Assembly (NCBI GenBank): GCA_025353105.1
Contig: JANXRG010000094.1
Span: forward strand, 1-64,000
Direction of reading: 5' to 3'
From: Verrucomicrobiota bacterium
Lineage (GTDB): Bacteria > Verrucomicrobiota > Verrucomicrobiia > Chthoniobacterales > SZAS-18
Length of the DNA stretch: 64,000 nucleotides
Part shown: positions 44,307 to 52,914 of the stretch, one piece after another
Layout: each line of letters begins with the position of its first letter
Position numbering within the stretch: position 1 is the stretch's first letter
Program-made: the position numbers and the translations under genes
Notes under the pieces: generated by a model
Database searches by the model: none
The model's input: the letters and a program-made list of their open reading frames with translations, nothing else
What the model was told of the DNA's origin: nothing

Positions 44307-44815
44307 CAGTGTGGCTGTGCCGCCGGCGGTTGGCTTTGCCGCGGCTCCGGTCGCGCCGGTCCCACCCCTCCGCCAATTTGCTGCAACACGATGTCCAGCT
44401 TCGTCCCTGTGCCGTGCGTCAGGATGCGATTCGACATGTTCGAGGCAAACCGCAGCCGGCCGTCGCTCGAAATTGTCGCACGCAGCACGTACGTCCGCGC
44501 CGGATCGATGTCCGCGACCTGGTAGGCCAGGTTGAACGGAATCGGCACCTGCTTGCCCGCGGTCGGAAATTTCTGCTCGGCAATGACCTTGACCCGCCCG
44601 TCCGCAAGCGAGATCTCCTGCAGGGCGACCATGACGATCGCATCGGGCGGCAGGGCGACGTGCTGAAGGTAGGTGACGGTGCCGGTAATCACCGCTTCGG
44701 GGCCTTCGCCCTCGGCACGGGCCCCACCGTCGGGGGCAAAAAGCGCGAGCAACGCGGCGAGAGAACAGGCAGTCAGCGGGCGGCTAACTCGGGCGGAGGG
44801 GATGGGGGACTTCAT
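44303..44815 (-). CDS. YbaY-family secreted protein
   Basis: 170 residues from ATG 44815. The signal peptide is LTACSLAALLALFAPDGGARAEG-like, but the Cys is not in a strong lipobox. The domain VITGTVTYLQHVALPPDAIV, then PIPFNLAYQVADIDPARTYVL and ILTHGTGTKLDIVL is the YbaY/YscW-like beta-sandwich. The C-terminus is Pro/Gln-rich. It ends 4 bp into the META gene, so the two act in one transcript. The role is probably envelope maintenance. Confidence 0.75.
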   Translation of the reverse strand: MKSPIPSARVSRPLTACSLAALLALFAPDGGARAEGEGPEAVITGTVTYLQHVALPPDAIVMVALQEISLADGRVKVIAEQKFPTAGKQVPIPFNLAYQVADIDPARTYVLRATISSDGRLRFASNMSNRILTHGTGTKLDIVLQQIGGGVGPARPEPRQSQPPAAQPHW

Positions 44816-44899
44816 GAATCGGGTGCTGTCCTGGAGTTGAGCGGGCGGGGACACCGATCTCAGGGGTGAATTTCTTCGATCGTTCTCCGGGCTGAAAGA

Positions 44900-45304
44900 T
44901 TAGCGGACCCGCACGTCAATCGTCACCGAGCGCTCGGGTGTCAGTTCCTTTTCAAATGGGCGGCGGTATTCGAATTGCAAGCGTTGTTCGCCAGGCGACG
45001 CCGCGCGGAAGCGCCAGGTCACGATCCCGCCGACGCCCACCGCGCCGGTCGAGGCGGGATCCGTGACGTAAATGGGTTCGCCCACGACCGCGAGCGGACC
45101 GGACATCGCGCCGGCCAAGGTCCACGAGAAGCCGGTGGTGCGGTTCGACTCGAGTGAGACCAGCAGGTCCGCGCCGCGGGTTATTTCGACGGTGCGGCGA
45201 TTATCGGCGGCCGTCAGAACAACGGGTTTTGGCGCCGAACATCCCGCCAGGACCAGGAAGATCAGCGGAAGAATCGTTCGTGTGGGGGAGGACAAGGGAG
45301 ACAT
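44900..45304 (-). CDS. Chagasin-like (I42) lipoprotein
   Basis: 134 residues from ATG 45304. The lipobox LAGC follows a hydrophobic leader. The mature domain shows LESNRTTGFSWTL (chagasin NPTTGYSW loop) and GVGGIVTWRFRAASPGEQRLQFEYRRPFE (GxGG and RPWE-like loops). I42 proteins inhibit papain-like cysteine proteases. The gene lies after the META/YbaY pair and is co-directional with them, so the three could form an envelope stress cluster. Confidence 0.78.
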   Translation of the reverse strand: MSPLSSPTRTILPLIFLVLAGCSAPKPVVLTAADNRRTVEITRGADLLVSLESNRTTGFSWTLAGAMSGPLAVVGEPIYVTDPASTGAVGVGGIVTWRFRAASPGEQRLQFEYRRPFEKELTPERSVTIDVRVR

Positions 45305-45409
45305 GACCACTTTTTACTTGAGGCCCGTCCTGATCGCGACGGAGAAATTGGCGGAATTGTCGCGCCTTTTTGCTGACGGCGGCCCCACCTCTGCGCTAAG
45401 TTCGCCTCC

Positions 45410-46072
45410 ATGCTTCCGACCCTGATTGCCCCTTCGATTCTGGCCTGTGATTTTGCACGCTTCGGCGAGGAGGCGGCCGCGGCGGAGCAGGCCGGTGGAG
45501 ACTGGCTGCATGTCGACGTCATGGACGGGCATTTCGTGGACAATATTTCGTTTGGTCCTGACGTCGTCGCCGCGCTGCGCAAGCACACGAAATTCCCGCT
45601 CGATGTGCATCTCATGATCTCGCGCCCGGATCATTATTTTCCGCGGTTTGTCGATGCCGGCGCGGACCGGATCACAGTCCACGTCGAGGCGCAGCATGAC
45701 GTGAGCAAGACGCTCGCCGGGATTCGCGCGGCTGGTTGCGGCGCGGGGCTGTGCCTGAATCCGCCCACGCCTTTTTCGGCGGCGGAGCCCTTTCTGGATC
45801 AAATCGATTTGCTCCTCGTCATGACCGTGAACCCCGGTTTTGGTGGCCAGAAATTCATGCGCGAATGCCTGTCGAAGGTGTCGGCCGGCGCGGACCGCCG
45901 CATGCACGAGGGGTTTTCGTTTCATCTCGAGGTCGACGGTGGCATCAACGTCGAGACGGCGGCCGAGGCGCGGCAGGCCGGCGCAAACGTGTTTGTCGCG
46001 GGCACGTCGTTTTTCGGGAAAGCGGATTACGCCGCGGCCGTTCGCGCGCTGCGCGGCGATTCGATCGGATGA
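45410..46072 (+). CDS. rpe: Ribulose-phosphate 3-epimerase
   Basis: 220 residues. It interconverts ribulose-5-phosphate and xylulose-5-phosphate in the pentose phosphate pathway. TIM-barrel signatures are IAPSILACDF, HVDVMDGHFVDNISFG, DVHLMI, VMTVNPGFGGQKFM and EVDGGIN, with the catalytic Asp in the second and in the last. The stop overlaps the next ATG by 3 bp. Confidence 0.96.
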   Translation: MLPTLIAPSILACDFARFGEEAAAAEQAGGDWLHVDVMDGHFVDNISFGPDVVAALRKHTKFPLDVHLMISRPDHYFPRFVDAGADRITVHVEAQHDVSKTLAGIRAAGCGAGLCLNPPTPFSAAEPFLDQIDLLLVMTVNPGFGGQKFMRECLSKVSAGADRRMHEGFSFHLEVDGGINVETAAEARQAGANVFVAGTSFFGKADYAAAVRALRGDSIG

Positions 46073-46467
46073 AGCGGTCTCGCTGGTGGTGGTTGTTGCC
46101 GTTTGCGGTGGCAGGCTTGGTCTTACTGATCGCGCCACCCGTGTCGCTCGACGACGCGGAGCGGCGACCGCTCAAAATCGACATCCGCACCGCGCGGCCG
46201 GAATCGATCGATTTGCCGGGATATGCCCCGCGTCCGGAATCGCCGATTCCGGCGGACGGCGACGCGACAAAGCCGGCCGCGCCGCGGACGCGCGCGGAGG
46301 TTTTGCAGGTGCGCGCCGCGTTGAAGGAGCGCGAGAAGAGATTGCTCGATCGTCGAAAGGGCCTGGATCCGAATGACCGGGCGGCGGCACAGGCGCTCAT
46401 CGATGAGATCGTCCGTTACAACGAGGACGTGCGCGCGTTCGAGGTGTCGTCGGCGAAGATCGAATAG
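46069..46467 (+). CDS. Small membrane-anchored protein, unknown function
   Basis: 132 residues from the ATG at 46069, overlapping the rpe stop. One N-terminal hydrophobic helix (WWWLLPFAVAGLVLLIAPP) is followed by a Pro-rich stretch and a helical, probably coiled-coil segment (VLQVRAALKEREKRLLDRRK). The family is not recognised. The TAG stop is the first triplet of the 200-bp repeat element. Confidence 0.6.
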   Translation: MKRSRWWWLLPFAVAGLVLLIAPPVSLDDAERRPLKIDIRTARPESIDLPGYAPRPESPIPADGDATKPAAPRTRAEVLQVRAALKEREKRLLDRRKGLDPNDRAAAQALIDEIVRYNEDVRAFEVSSAKIE

Positions 46468-46664
46468 GTGGAACGCGACCGGCGCGTTGCCAAATTTGAT
46501 GGAGATGAGCGTTCCCGCTCGTCCCAAACATCGCGGATGGGATTACGTCGCCGGGCATCGCAATTATCCAAGTTCAGGATCTGTCCCGCATGAATTTGGT
46601 ATGACTGGGGGCGGTCGTCCCTACCTGTTGCCAACGCGCCCAGAGGTCGCGTTCCACCTCCCTA
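46465..46664. repeat. 200-bp palindromic element between convergent genes, copy 1
   Basis: The left arm TAGGTGGAACGCGACC starts at the TAG stop of the small membrane protein gene; the right arm ends at the TAG stop of the tetrahaem cytochrome gene on the minus strand. Arms match at about 24 of 28 positions with a 4-nt insertion. GTCGTCCCTACC and CAACGCGCC inside the right arm are shared with the second copy. It is exactly as long as the copy at 55669-55868. A bidirectional terminator or mRNA-end function is plausible. Confidence 0.75.
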
Positions 46665-47969
46665 CCGCGCGGCGGTCTGCTTTGGCACCCCGTCATCAGG
46701 GCCGGCGTAGGCGAGCGATTTTTGGAAGGCGCGAAGCTGGTCCGCGAACTTTGCGGCGTCAAAATCCGCCCGCGCATCCATGGTCATGAACAGCTTTTGC
46801 ATTTCCTCCGACGGCTTCGCCCAGCGGCCCTTGTCCCGCGCCTGGAATGGGGCCATCAGCCGCGAGAGCGCCAACGTCAGGCGCACGGCCTTGTTCTGCA
46901 ATGCCAGCGGGGCCTCCTTGCCGGGGGCAAAATCACCGTCACTCGCCGCGAGCGTGTCCAGCACGCGGCGGGTCGTGGTCGCATCCCACGGCCGCGCGGA
47001 TGCGGTGCGAGCGAGCTCGTCCGCGGTGCCCTGCGCCCGGGCGAGATTGCCTGGCGACATCTCGATGTCCGTCAGGTATTCAAATTTCGGAAAGTCAGCC
47101 AGCGTATTGGTCGTCTTGCGCAACAGCCACAGCAGCGAGCGCCACTGCTCGCGTTCCAGATCGCCCGATGAGTCGCGCTTGTTCAGCGCCCAGCTGGTCT
47201 CGCGCAGCGCGGCCGCCTGGCCGACGAGCCAGGCCTGCGGTCCGCGCCAGTCGCCACTTTCCTTCCAATGCTTCGGTTCGGCGACGGATTGTGCGTCCAG
47301 CTCGAAAACGAGCGGCGGATGGCCGGCCTTCTGCAGATCCGGCGGCAGGACCTGATGGCACGCGATGCATGTGTTGGCGCGGACGTAAAGGCTCCCGAGG
47401 TCGCGCAGGCCGGTGGTGACATTCTGCGCATGGGTGAGGTCGCGCCGGGTGTGCGAGCGAATCCAGGATTTGGCGGGGCCGTGGCAGGATTCACACGAGA
47501 TGCCGTCCTCGACGCGCGAAAGGGGGCCGATGCGCGAGGCGTTGACGGCCTGCATTGGCGCGTGGCATTCGGTGCACCGCGCGGTCTCCTGGGGCTTGCC
47601 GGCGCCGATCGCGGCGGCCATGCGCGCGGAACGCTCGGTCGCCAGAGTGGCCCAGGATTTCGCGTGGGCGTCCCGCGTTTTCCAGATCGTGAAGGCGTTG
47701 CGGTCACCCACCACGACCGTGCTCGCCGTGATCGGGCTCGGGCCACCGCCGTGGCAAATCGATGAGCTGCAGCCCACCGCGCCGATGAAATCCGCGCTGT
47801 CGAAGTTGCGGAAGGTCCGCGCGGTGACGATCGCGGGCGTGGGCTCAGGCAGCGGGGCCGGCACTTGGGCTAGGACGCTGCCCGGCAGCGCGACGGTCAG
47901 GATCAGCCCGAGGGGCACGCCGATCCTTCCCAGCAAATAGCGCAAAGGTAGCGAGCGTGGAACTTTCAC
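46662..47969 (-). CDS. Secreted tetrahaem cytochrome c
   Basis: 435 residues from GTG 47969, just before the signal peptide (LGLILTVALPGSVLA). The frame runs on to 48671 but lacks protein character there. Haem sites are CSSSICH (a CX4CH), CTECH, CESCH and CIACH, so four covalent haems are likely. The C-terminal half is helical and haem-free. It resembles cytochrome c-554/NrfA-related multihaem proteins in style but is not one. It diverges from the cytochrome b/decahaem genes and may exchange electrons with them. Confidence 0.82.
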   Translation of the reverse strand: MKVPRSLPLRYLLGRIGVPLGLILTVALPGSVLAQVPAPLPEPTPAIVTARTFRNFDSADFIGAVGCSSSICHGGGPSPITASTVVVGDRNAFTIWKTRDAHAKSWATLATERSARMAAAIGAGKPQETARCTECHAPMQAVNASRIGPLSRVEDGISCESCHGPAKSWIRSHTRRDLTHAQNVTTGLRDLGSLYVRANTCIACHQVLPPDLQKAGHPPLVFELDAQSVAEPKHWKESGDWRGPQAWLVGQAAALRETSWALNKRDSSGDLEREQWRSLLWLLRKTTNTLADFPKFEYLTDIEMSPGNLARAQGTADELARTASARPWDATTTRRVLDTLAASDGDFAPGKEAPLALQNKAVRLTLALSRLMAPFQARDKGRWAKPSEEMQKLFMTMDARADFDAAKFADQLRAFQKSLAYAGPDDGVPKQTAAR

Positions 47970-48074
47970 GTTGCAGAAAATACCCGTTTTGTTCAAAACG
48001 AGTAAAGAGGATTTGTCGCCGACCTTTCTCCGCCCCCCCGCGCGACACCTCTCACCCATCACCACGGACGTATC

Positions 48075-48227
48075 ATGAGCGAGGAGTTCGAAATACTCGA
48101 GGGCGGGGTCCCGGCGACGGCGCAGCACGTCGATCGCCTTGACGATCCCCAGGATATTATACCGTCCAAGGACTCGAAAACCCAACCTGCCTTCGGGCCC
48201 GTTTCGGTCCTTCGCCTCACGCCCTAG
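48075..48227 (+). CDS. Possible 50-residue small protein before the cytochrome b-like gene
   Basis: A short frame from ATG 48075 to TAG 48225-48227 (50 codons) reads MSEEFEILEGGVPATAQHVD at its start and is acidic. It lies 12 bp before the cytochrome b-like start, so it would be the first gene of that operon. There is only a weak upstream purine stretch and no known domain, so it may be chance. Confidence 0.3.
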   Translation: MSEEFEILEGGVPATAQHVDRLDDPQDIIPSKDSKTQPAFGPVSVLRLTP

Positions 48228-48239
48228 CCGCAAGAAGCC

Positions 48240-49169
48240 ATGCTCGTCAACGACTCCCACCGCAGTTGGGCTTGGGCCACCGCCCTCGCCACGCTGGTGT
48301 CGATTGCGCTCTACGTGTTGTGTTTCCACCCGGAGTTGGTCCCATTCAAGTATCGACTCCCGGGTTGGTTCGCGATCAATCCGCGGCCGCTGCATTTCAG
48401 CATCGGCAACAGCCCGCTCGGCCTGACGTACGGCATCGCTTCGTTCGTCATCTTTCTTTTTGCCGTGCTGTTGTCGGTCCGCCGCAAATTCCCCATCTGG
48501 CCGATCGGCCGCGTCCAGCACTGGCTGCGGGCGCACATCTGGCTGACGATCCTGACCATTCCGCTCGTGCTCATGCACGCCGCCTTCCGCTTTGGCGGCC
48601 CGCAGACGTCGATCGTGATGTGGCTCTACATTGCGGTGATGGTGAGCGGGTTCTACGGACTCATCCTGCAAAATTTACTGCCGCGCATCATGAAGGATCG
48701 GGTGCCCCTGGAGACTGTCTTCGAGCAGATTCCATATCTCACGGAGCAGCTTCTCGGCAACGCCACGCGACTGCGCGATGACGTCAAGCTGGCCCACAAC
48801 GCGCCGCTCGCGGCGGGTGGCGCGGCGCACGCGGCCGTGGAGGAGCCGGATCCATCAGCCCTGACGCTATCCGAGTCCCTCGAGCGCGAAATTCTGCCGT
48901 ATCTCGGCGCTTCCGGCGTCGGGAAGGGCCGCCTCGCACAACCGCGCTCGGCGGAGGAATTTTTCAATGTGTTGCGCCTGACGGTGAAGCCGGAGTTCCA
49001 CGAGCGCGTGAATGCCCTCGAGGGTTGGTGCGAGGAGCGCCGGCAAATGGATGTGCAAGCGAAGTACCAGCACTGGCTGCACGGTTGGATCCTTTTTCAT
49101 GCGCCCGCCAGCTTCCTGCTGGTGATTGTCACGGCCTGGCACGCGGTCGCCTGCCTCGTGTTTTATTGA
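48240..49169 (+). CDS. Membrane cytochrome b-like protein
   Basis: 309 residues with five or more membrane spans. Candidate haem-ligand histidines are in HWLRAHIWLTILTIPLVLMHAAF and in the last span HWLHGWILFHAPASFLLVIVT with WHAVACLVFY. A cytosolic or periplasmic loop of about 110 residues separates these groups. It resembles cytochrome b561/ferric-reductase-like membrane subunits that pass electrons from the quinone pool. The decahaem gene follows after 9 bp, so the two probably form a complex. Confidence 0.72.
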   Translation: MLVNDSHRSWAWATALATLVSIALYVLCFHPELVPFKYRLPGWFAINPRPLHFSIGNSPLGLTYGIASFVIFLFAVLLSVRRKFPIWPIGRVQHWLRAHIWLTILTIPLVLMHAAFRFGGPQTSIVMWLYIAVMVSGFYGLILQNLLPRIMKDRVPLETVFEQIPYLTEQLLGNATRLRDDVKLAHNAPLAAGGAAHAAVEEPDPSALTLSESLEREILPYLGASGVGKGRLAQPRSAEEFFNVLRLTVKPEFHERVNALEGWCEERRQMDVQAKYQHWLHGWILFHAPASFLLVIVTAWHAVACLVFY

Positions 49170-49178
49170 TTTGCCGCC

Positions 49179-50732
49179 ATGCCGTTCTTCAAACGCACCC
49201 AAAAATCGGTCGCCGCGCGGCTGCAGGGCAACCTGGAGTATTACTCGCACCCGTCGCTGCTGCGGCGGATGCGCGGCTGGCTTTATTTCCTGAGCATCCT
49301 CGTCGGATTTGGCGTGGTTTACGGCTATTACAAGTTCAAGGGCCCGGAAAAAATCTTCAATCCCGGCCCAATTTCGCGCGCCCACTCGCCCATCGCCAAC
49401 GATTGCAACGCCTGCCACCCGCAGCTCGCGCAGATCCGGGCGCAGCGGAACGAGGTCGGCCGCATCATCAAGGAACCCTACTGGGAACGCATCGACCAGT
49501 CGTGCCAGACCTGCCACCTGGGCTTCAACCTGCATGTCCCGAACACGATCAACACCGACTCGGCCACGCTGAAGGGCGCGGCCGAGACCAGCTCATGCAC
49601 CTCGTGCCACCGCGAGCACCTGACGGCAAACAAGATGGTCGAGCCGACCGAGACCAATTGCGCGGCGTGCCATAACCGCGCCGATCTGATGAAGGCGTCG
49701 TCCGATTTTGGACGCACGATTGCTTCGGCCAAATTCCCGGGGCGGAAACCGGATGGACTCGTGTATTTCCAAAAGAAGCGTCCGGCGCAGGGGTACACGC
49801 AGGTGTTTGCGAAGTTCGACCAGGGGCACCCGACGTTCCAGATTCACGAGGAGAAGCTCAAGGATCCGAATCCGCTGCGCTACAACCACTGGCGCCATGA
49901 GCAGGTCGATATCCCGCCCATCCTTGACGAAAAGACGAACGCGCAGATCAAGCTTCAGGGGAACTGCAACTACTGCCACAAGCCCGACGGCCGCGGGAAT
50001 TTCCAAAAGCTGACCTTCGACAGCAACTGTCGCGCGTGCCATGCCATCAAGTTTGACCCGAACACGCCTGGGATCGAGGTCCCGCATGGTCGGCCCGGTG
50101 AGGTGCGCGAATTTCTGCGTGCGCTCGACATCAAGTACCTCGAGTATTTCACCAAGCGCGAGGGCCCGGTGAAGGCGCGCGAGTACGCCGCGAACGCCCT
50201 CCGGTCGCTCATCCAGACCTACGGTGTCGCTTCCGGTGACGGCAGCTTCGGCAAGCTGGAGTCGCAGGTTTTCTACAACGGCGTGGCGCCGAGCGGCGGC
50301 AACAACCCGTTCAACCGTAATCTGAACATCAACGAGCGCGCGCAGTTCACCGGCTGTGCGTATTGCCACACGGTTTCGCCGCCGCAGACCAATGCCACGC
50401 CCGTCCTCGCCAAGACCGTCATTCCCGACCGCTGGCTCTTCAACGGTGAATTCAATCACGCCAAGCACGGGATGCAGGGCTGCGCGGAATGCCACCAATC
50501 CATTCCCAAGAGCCGCGACACCGGCGACATCAACATTCCCACGCAACAGAGCTGCACCGACTGCCACAACTCCGGGCCCAAGGGCGTGAAGAACGACTGC
50601 AACTCGTGCCATCATTATCACGCGCCCGGATTTAAGACCGTGATCGCGCCCAAGCTGACCGACGGTTCCAACGCGACCGAGGGGCCCACCTTTATCCAGT
50701 CGACCAAGCGAATGATGCTGGGCACACGGTAG
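49179..50732 (+). CDS. Membrane-anchored decahaem cytochrome c
   Basis: 517 residues. One N-terminal helix (GWLYFLSILVGFGVVYGYY) anchors it. Ten CxxCH sites are visible in order: CNACH, CQTCH, CTSCH, CAACH, CNYCH, CRACH, CAYCH, CAECH, CTDCH and CNSCH. Many extra His residues could be distal ligands. The layout (uncleaved anchor, many haems) fits a periplasmic electron relay like NrfB/CymA-type partners. It is in an operon with the cytochrome b-like gene and adjacent to the divergent tetrahaem gene. Terminal acceptor unknown. Confidence 0.9.
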   Translation: MPFFKRTQKSVAARLQGNLEYYSHPSLLRRMRGWLYFLSILVGFGVVYGYYKFKGPEKIFNPGPISRAHSPIANDCNACHPQLAQIRAQRNEVGRIIKEPYWERIDQSCQTCHLGFNLHVPNTINTDSATLKGAAETSSCTSCHREHLTANKMVEPTETNCAACHNRADLMKASSDFGRTIASAKFPGRKPDGLVYFQKKRPAQGYTQVFAKFDQGHPTFQIHEEKLKDPNPLRYNHWRHEQVDIPPILDEKTNAQIKLQGNCNYCHKPDGRGNFQKLTFDSNCRACHAIKFDPNTPGIEVPHGRPGEVREFLRALDIKYLEYFTKREGPVKAREYAANALRSLIQTYGVASGDGSFGKLESQVFYNGVAPSGGNNPFNRNLNINERAQFTGCAYCHTVSPPQTNATPVLAKTVIPDRWLFNGEFNHAKHGMQGCAECHQSIPKSRDTGDINIPTQQSCTDCHNSGPKGVKNDCNSCHHYHAPGFKTVIAPKLTDGSNATEGPTFIQSTKRMMLGTR

Positions 50733-50739
50733 GCGGTCG

Positions 50740-50792
50740 GGAAATGCCGAGGAGCGAAGTCCGAATGCCGAACGCAGAATTGCGAATTGCGG
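50740..50792. repeat. Single arm of short repeated words
   Basis: The segment repeats GAAATGCCGA, GAATGCCGAA and GAATTGCG variants between the decahaem and Hsp70-like genes. It looks like one arm of the inverted elements elsewhere in the window, but I find no inverted partner nearby. Confidence 0.4.
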
Positions 50793-50820
50793 AGTGGGTG
50801 GGTGAGGTCGATGGGATGGC

Positions 50821-52647
50821 ATGATTGTCGGGATTGATCTTGGCACCACGAACTCGCTCATCGGCGTGATGGAGGCAGGTTTTCCCGTGCTGCTCGCGGA
50901 CGCGGAAGGCCGGCGCCTCACGCCGTCTGTGGTGTATTTTCCCGCCGACGGATCCGCGCCACTCGTCGGTGCGCCCGCGGCGCGGATGCGCCTGCTCGAA
51001 CCGGCGCGCACCGTGCATTCGGTCAAACGATTCATCGGGGCGCGGAGCGGCGAGGATTCGACCACGACGGATGCCGCGCGGGTGCCTTATGAAGTGGACG
51101 ACGCGACGCCCGGCGCACCGGTGAGCATGCGGATGGACGGGCGCATCCACACCCCGGAAGAAATTAGTTCACACATCCTCGCGAAGCTCAAGACCGACGC
51201 TGAACGTGCGCTCGGGCAGATGATTTCACGCGCGGTCATTACGGTACCGGCCTATTTCAATGAGGCGCAGCGCGCCGCCACGCGACGGGCCGGCGAGCTC
51301 GCCGGGTTCAAGGTCGAGCGCATTCTCAACGAGCCCACCGCAGCGGCTTTGACCTACGGGCTCGAGCGGCTCGGCGAAAAATCGAGGGTCGCGGTTTTCG
51401 ATTTCGGGGGCGGAACATTCGACCTTAGCATCCTCGAGCTGAGCGATGGTCTCTTCCAAGTGCTCGCCACGAACGGTAACACGCATCTCGGCGGCGATGA
51501 CATCGATCGGGTGCTCGCGGCGCAGCTGCTCGAGCGGTTTCAAGAACAGTTTCCAGCGGCGGACGTGACGTCTCCGATCCTGCTTTCGACGCTGCGCGAT
51601 GCGGCGGAACGCGCGAAGATGCTGTTGTCCACTGCGATGGAAACCCGGGTGGAAATTCCGTTCGCCGCGGGCGCGGAATCGCTCGTCGCGACCATCACGC
51701 GCGACGAGCTCGAGTGGCTGGCGCGACCGACCGTCGAGCGCTGCCGCTTTCATTGCCTGCGCGCGTTGGAAGACGCGAAGTTGAAGCCGTCCGATTTGCA
51801 GGCGGTTGTGCTGGTGGGCGGATCGACGCGCATGCCGATGGTCCGCGCCCTGGCGGGCGAGATCTTCGAGCGCGAGCCGGACACGACGCAGCATCCGGAT
51901 GAGGCGGTTGCGATGGGCGCGGTGATCCAGGCCGGGATCCTTTCCGGCGCGGTGCAGAACGTGACGCTGCTCGATGTCACGCCGCTTTCGCTCGGGCTCG
52001 AGACTTTCGGAGGATTGATGAACGTGCTCATCCCGCGCAACTCGACCATTCCCACGAAGGCGGGCGAGATGTTCACGAACGCGGCCGCGAACCAGCGCGC
52101 GATGCGCATCCATGTGGTGCAGGGCGAGCGGGAAATGGTGCGCGACAATTTTTCACTGGGCCAGTTCGAGATCGAGTTTGAGCCTGCGCCGCGCTACCAG
52201 GCGCGGGTTGGCGTGCAATTCGAGATCGACGCGAACGGCTTGCTGAAGGTGCTGGCGCGCGACACGAAGACCGGGCTCGAGCGCGTCGTCGAATTGAAGA
52301 GCGCGGTCGACGTGGCGGACGAGCGCGTGGGGAAAATGATCGCCGATTCCGTCGAGCACGCTTTTGACGATTTCCACGAGCGGCGTCTGATCGAGGCGAG
52401 GCTGAAGGCGAACGAGATGAAGCCCGCCGTGCGCCACGCGCTTGACGCGGCCGGATCCGAATTGTCCGCGGAGGAGCGGGCGGACATCGAGCGGCGGCTT
52501 GCGGACCTGAATCGCGCCCTGGGCGGCGAATCGCTGCCGGCGCTGCAGGAAGCCACGTCCGCGCTGGATGACGCAACGCAAACGCTGGCGACGATCTTGA
52601 TGGAGCGCGCGATGGAGGATGCGTTGCGGAAAAAGGGCGTGATCTGA
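50821..52647 (+). CDS. Hsp70-family chaperone, HscA-like
   Basis: 608 residues. ATPase signatures are GIDLGTTNS, TVPAYFNEAQRAAT, NEPTAAALTYGL, FDFGGGTFD and VLVGGSTRMP. The substrate-binding domain begins at LLDVTPLSLGLETFGG, and a short helical lid ends in ALRKKGVI without the EEVD or acidic DnaK tail. HscA-type proteins have this compact form and serve iron-sulphur assembly, but no isc genes or DnaJ-type partner are adjacent. It may serve haem protein or Fe-S maturation, given the cytochrome genes upstream. That link is inference. Confidence 0.9.
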   Translation: MIVGIDLGTTNSLIGVMEAGFPVLLADAEGRRLTPSVVYFPADGSAPLVGAPAARMRLLEPARTVHSVKRFIGARSGEDSTTTDAARVPYEVDDATPGAPVSMRMDGRIHTPEEISSHILAKLKTDAERALGQMISRAVITVPAYFNEAQRAATRRAGELAGFKVERILNEPTAAALTYGLERLGEKSRVAVFDFGGGTFDLSILELSDGLFQVLATNGNTHLGGDDIDRVLAAQLLERFQEQFPAADVTSPILLSTLRDAAERAKMLLSTAMETRVEIPFAAGAESLVATITRDELEWLARPTVERCRFHCLRALEDAKLKPSDLQAVVLVGGSTRMPMVRALAGEIFEREPDTTQHPDEAVAMGAVIQAGILSGAVQNVTLLDVTPLSLGLETFGGLMNVLIPRNSTIPTKAGEMFTNAAANQRAMRIHVVQGEREMVRDNFSLGQFEIEFEPAPRYQARVGVQFEIDANGLLKVLARDTKTGLERVVELKSAVDVADERVGKMIADSVEHAFDDFHERRLIEARLKANEMKPAVRHALDAAGSELSAEERADIERRLADLNRALGGESLPALQEATSALDDATQTLATILMERAMEDALRKKGVI

Positions 52648-52795
52648 GGAAAACTGGAAGCTCGAAATTCGAAACTCGAAGAAAGCGTCGAAAATAATTA
52701 AAATGGGAAAACTCTCTGGGTTGGCCTTGTGAGCTTTCTTCGCCTTTCCGACTTAAACTTTCTTCGAGTTTCGAGTTTGAATCTTCGAGTTTTCC
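52648..52795. repeat. Inverted-repeat element without a gene
   Basis: A 38-bp left arm (52648-52685) and a 38-bp right arm (52758-52795) match as inverted copies at 33 of 38 positions. Arms are built from words TCGAAA, TTCGAAAC and CTCGAAG. A 72-bp AT-rich loop separates them. The element lies just after the Hsp70-like stop. It mirrors the layout of the four-helix-gene element but has no gene inside. Confidence 0.7.
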
Positions 52796-52914
52796 AATCG
52801 TCCATCGGTGCAATCGGAGCATGGTTTCGTACGCGGCCCGTGGGATTCTTCTTCCAATCTATCCCGCTATTGGGATAGGCTCAGTCCCCCGTCAGCTCAT
52901 AGAACCCCCATTCT

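Noticed and set aside
47970-48671. Long N-terminal extension of the tetrahaem cytochrome frame
   Set aside because: It would overlap the cytochrome b-like gene on the other strand and place the signal peptide internally.
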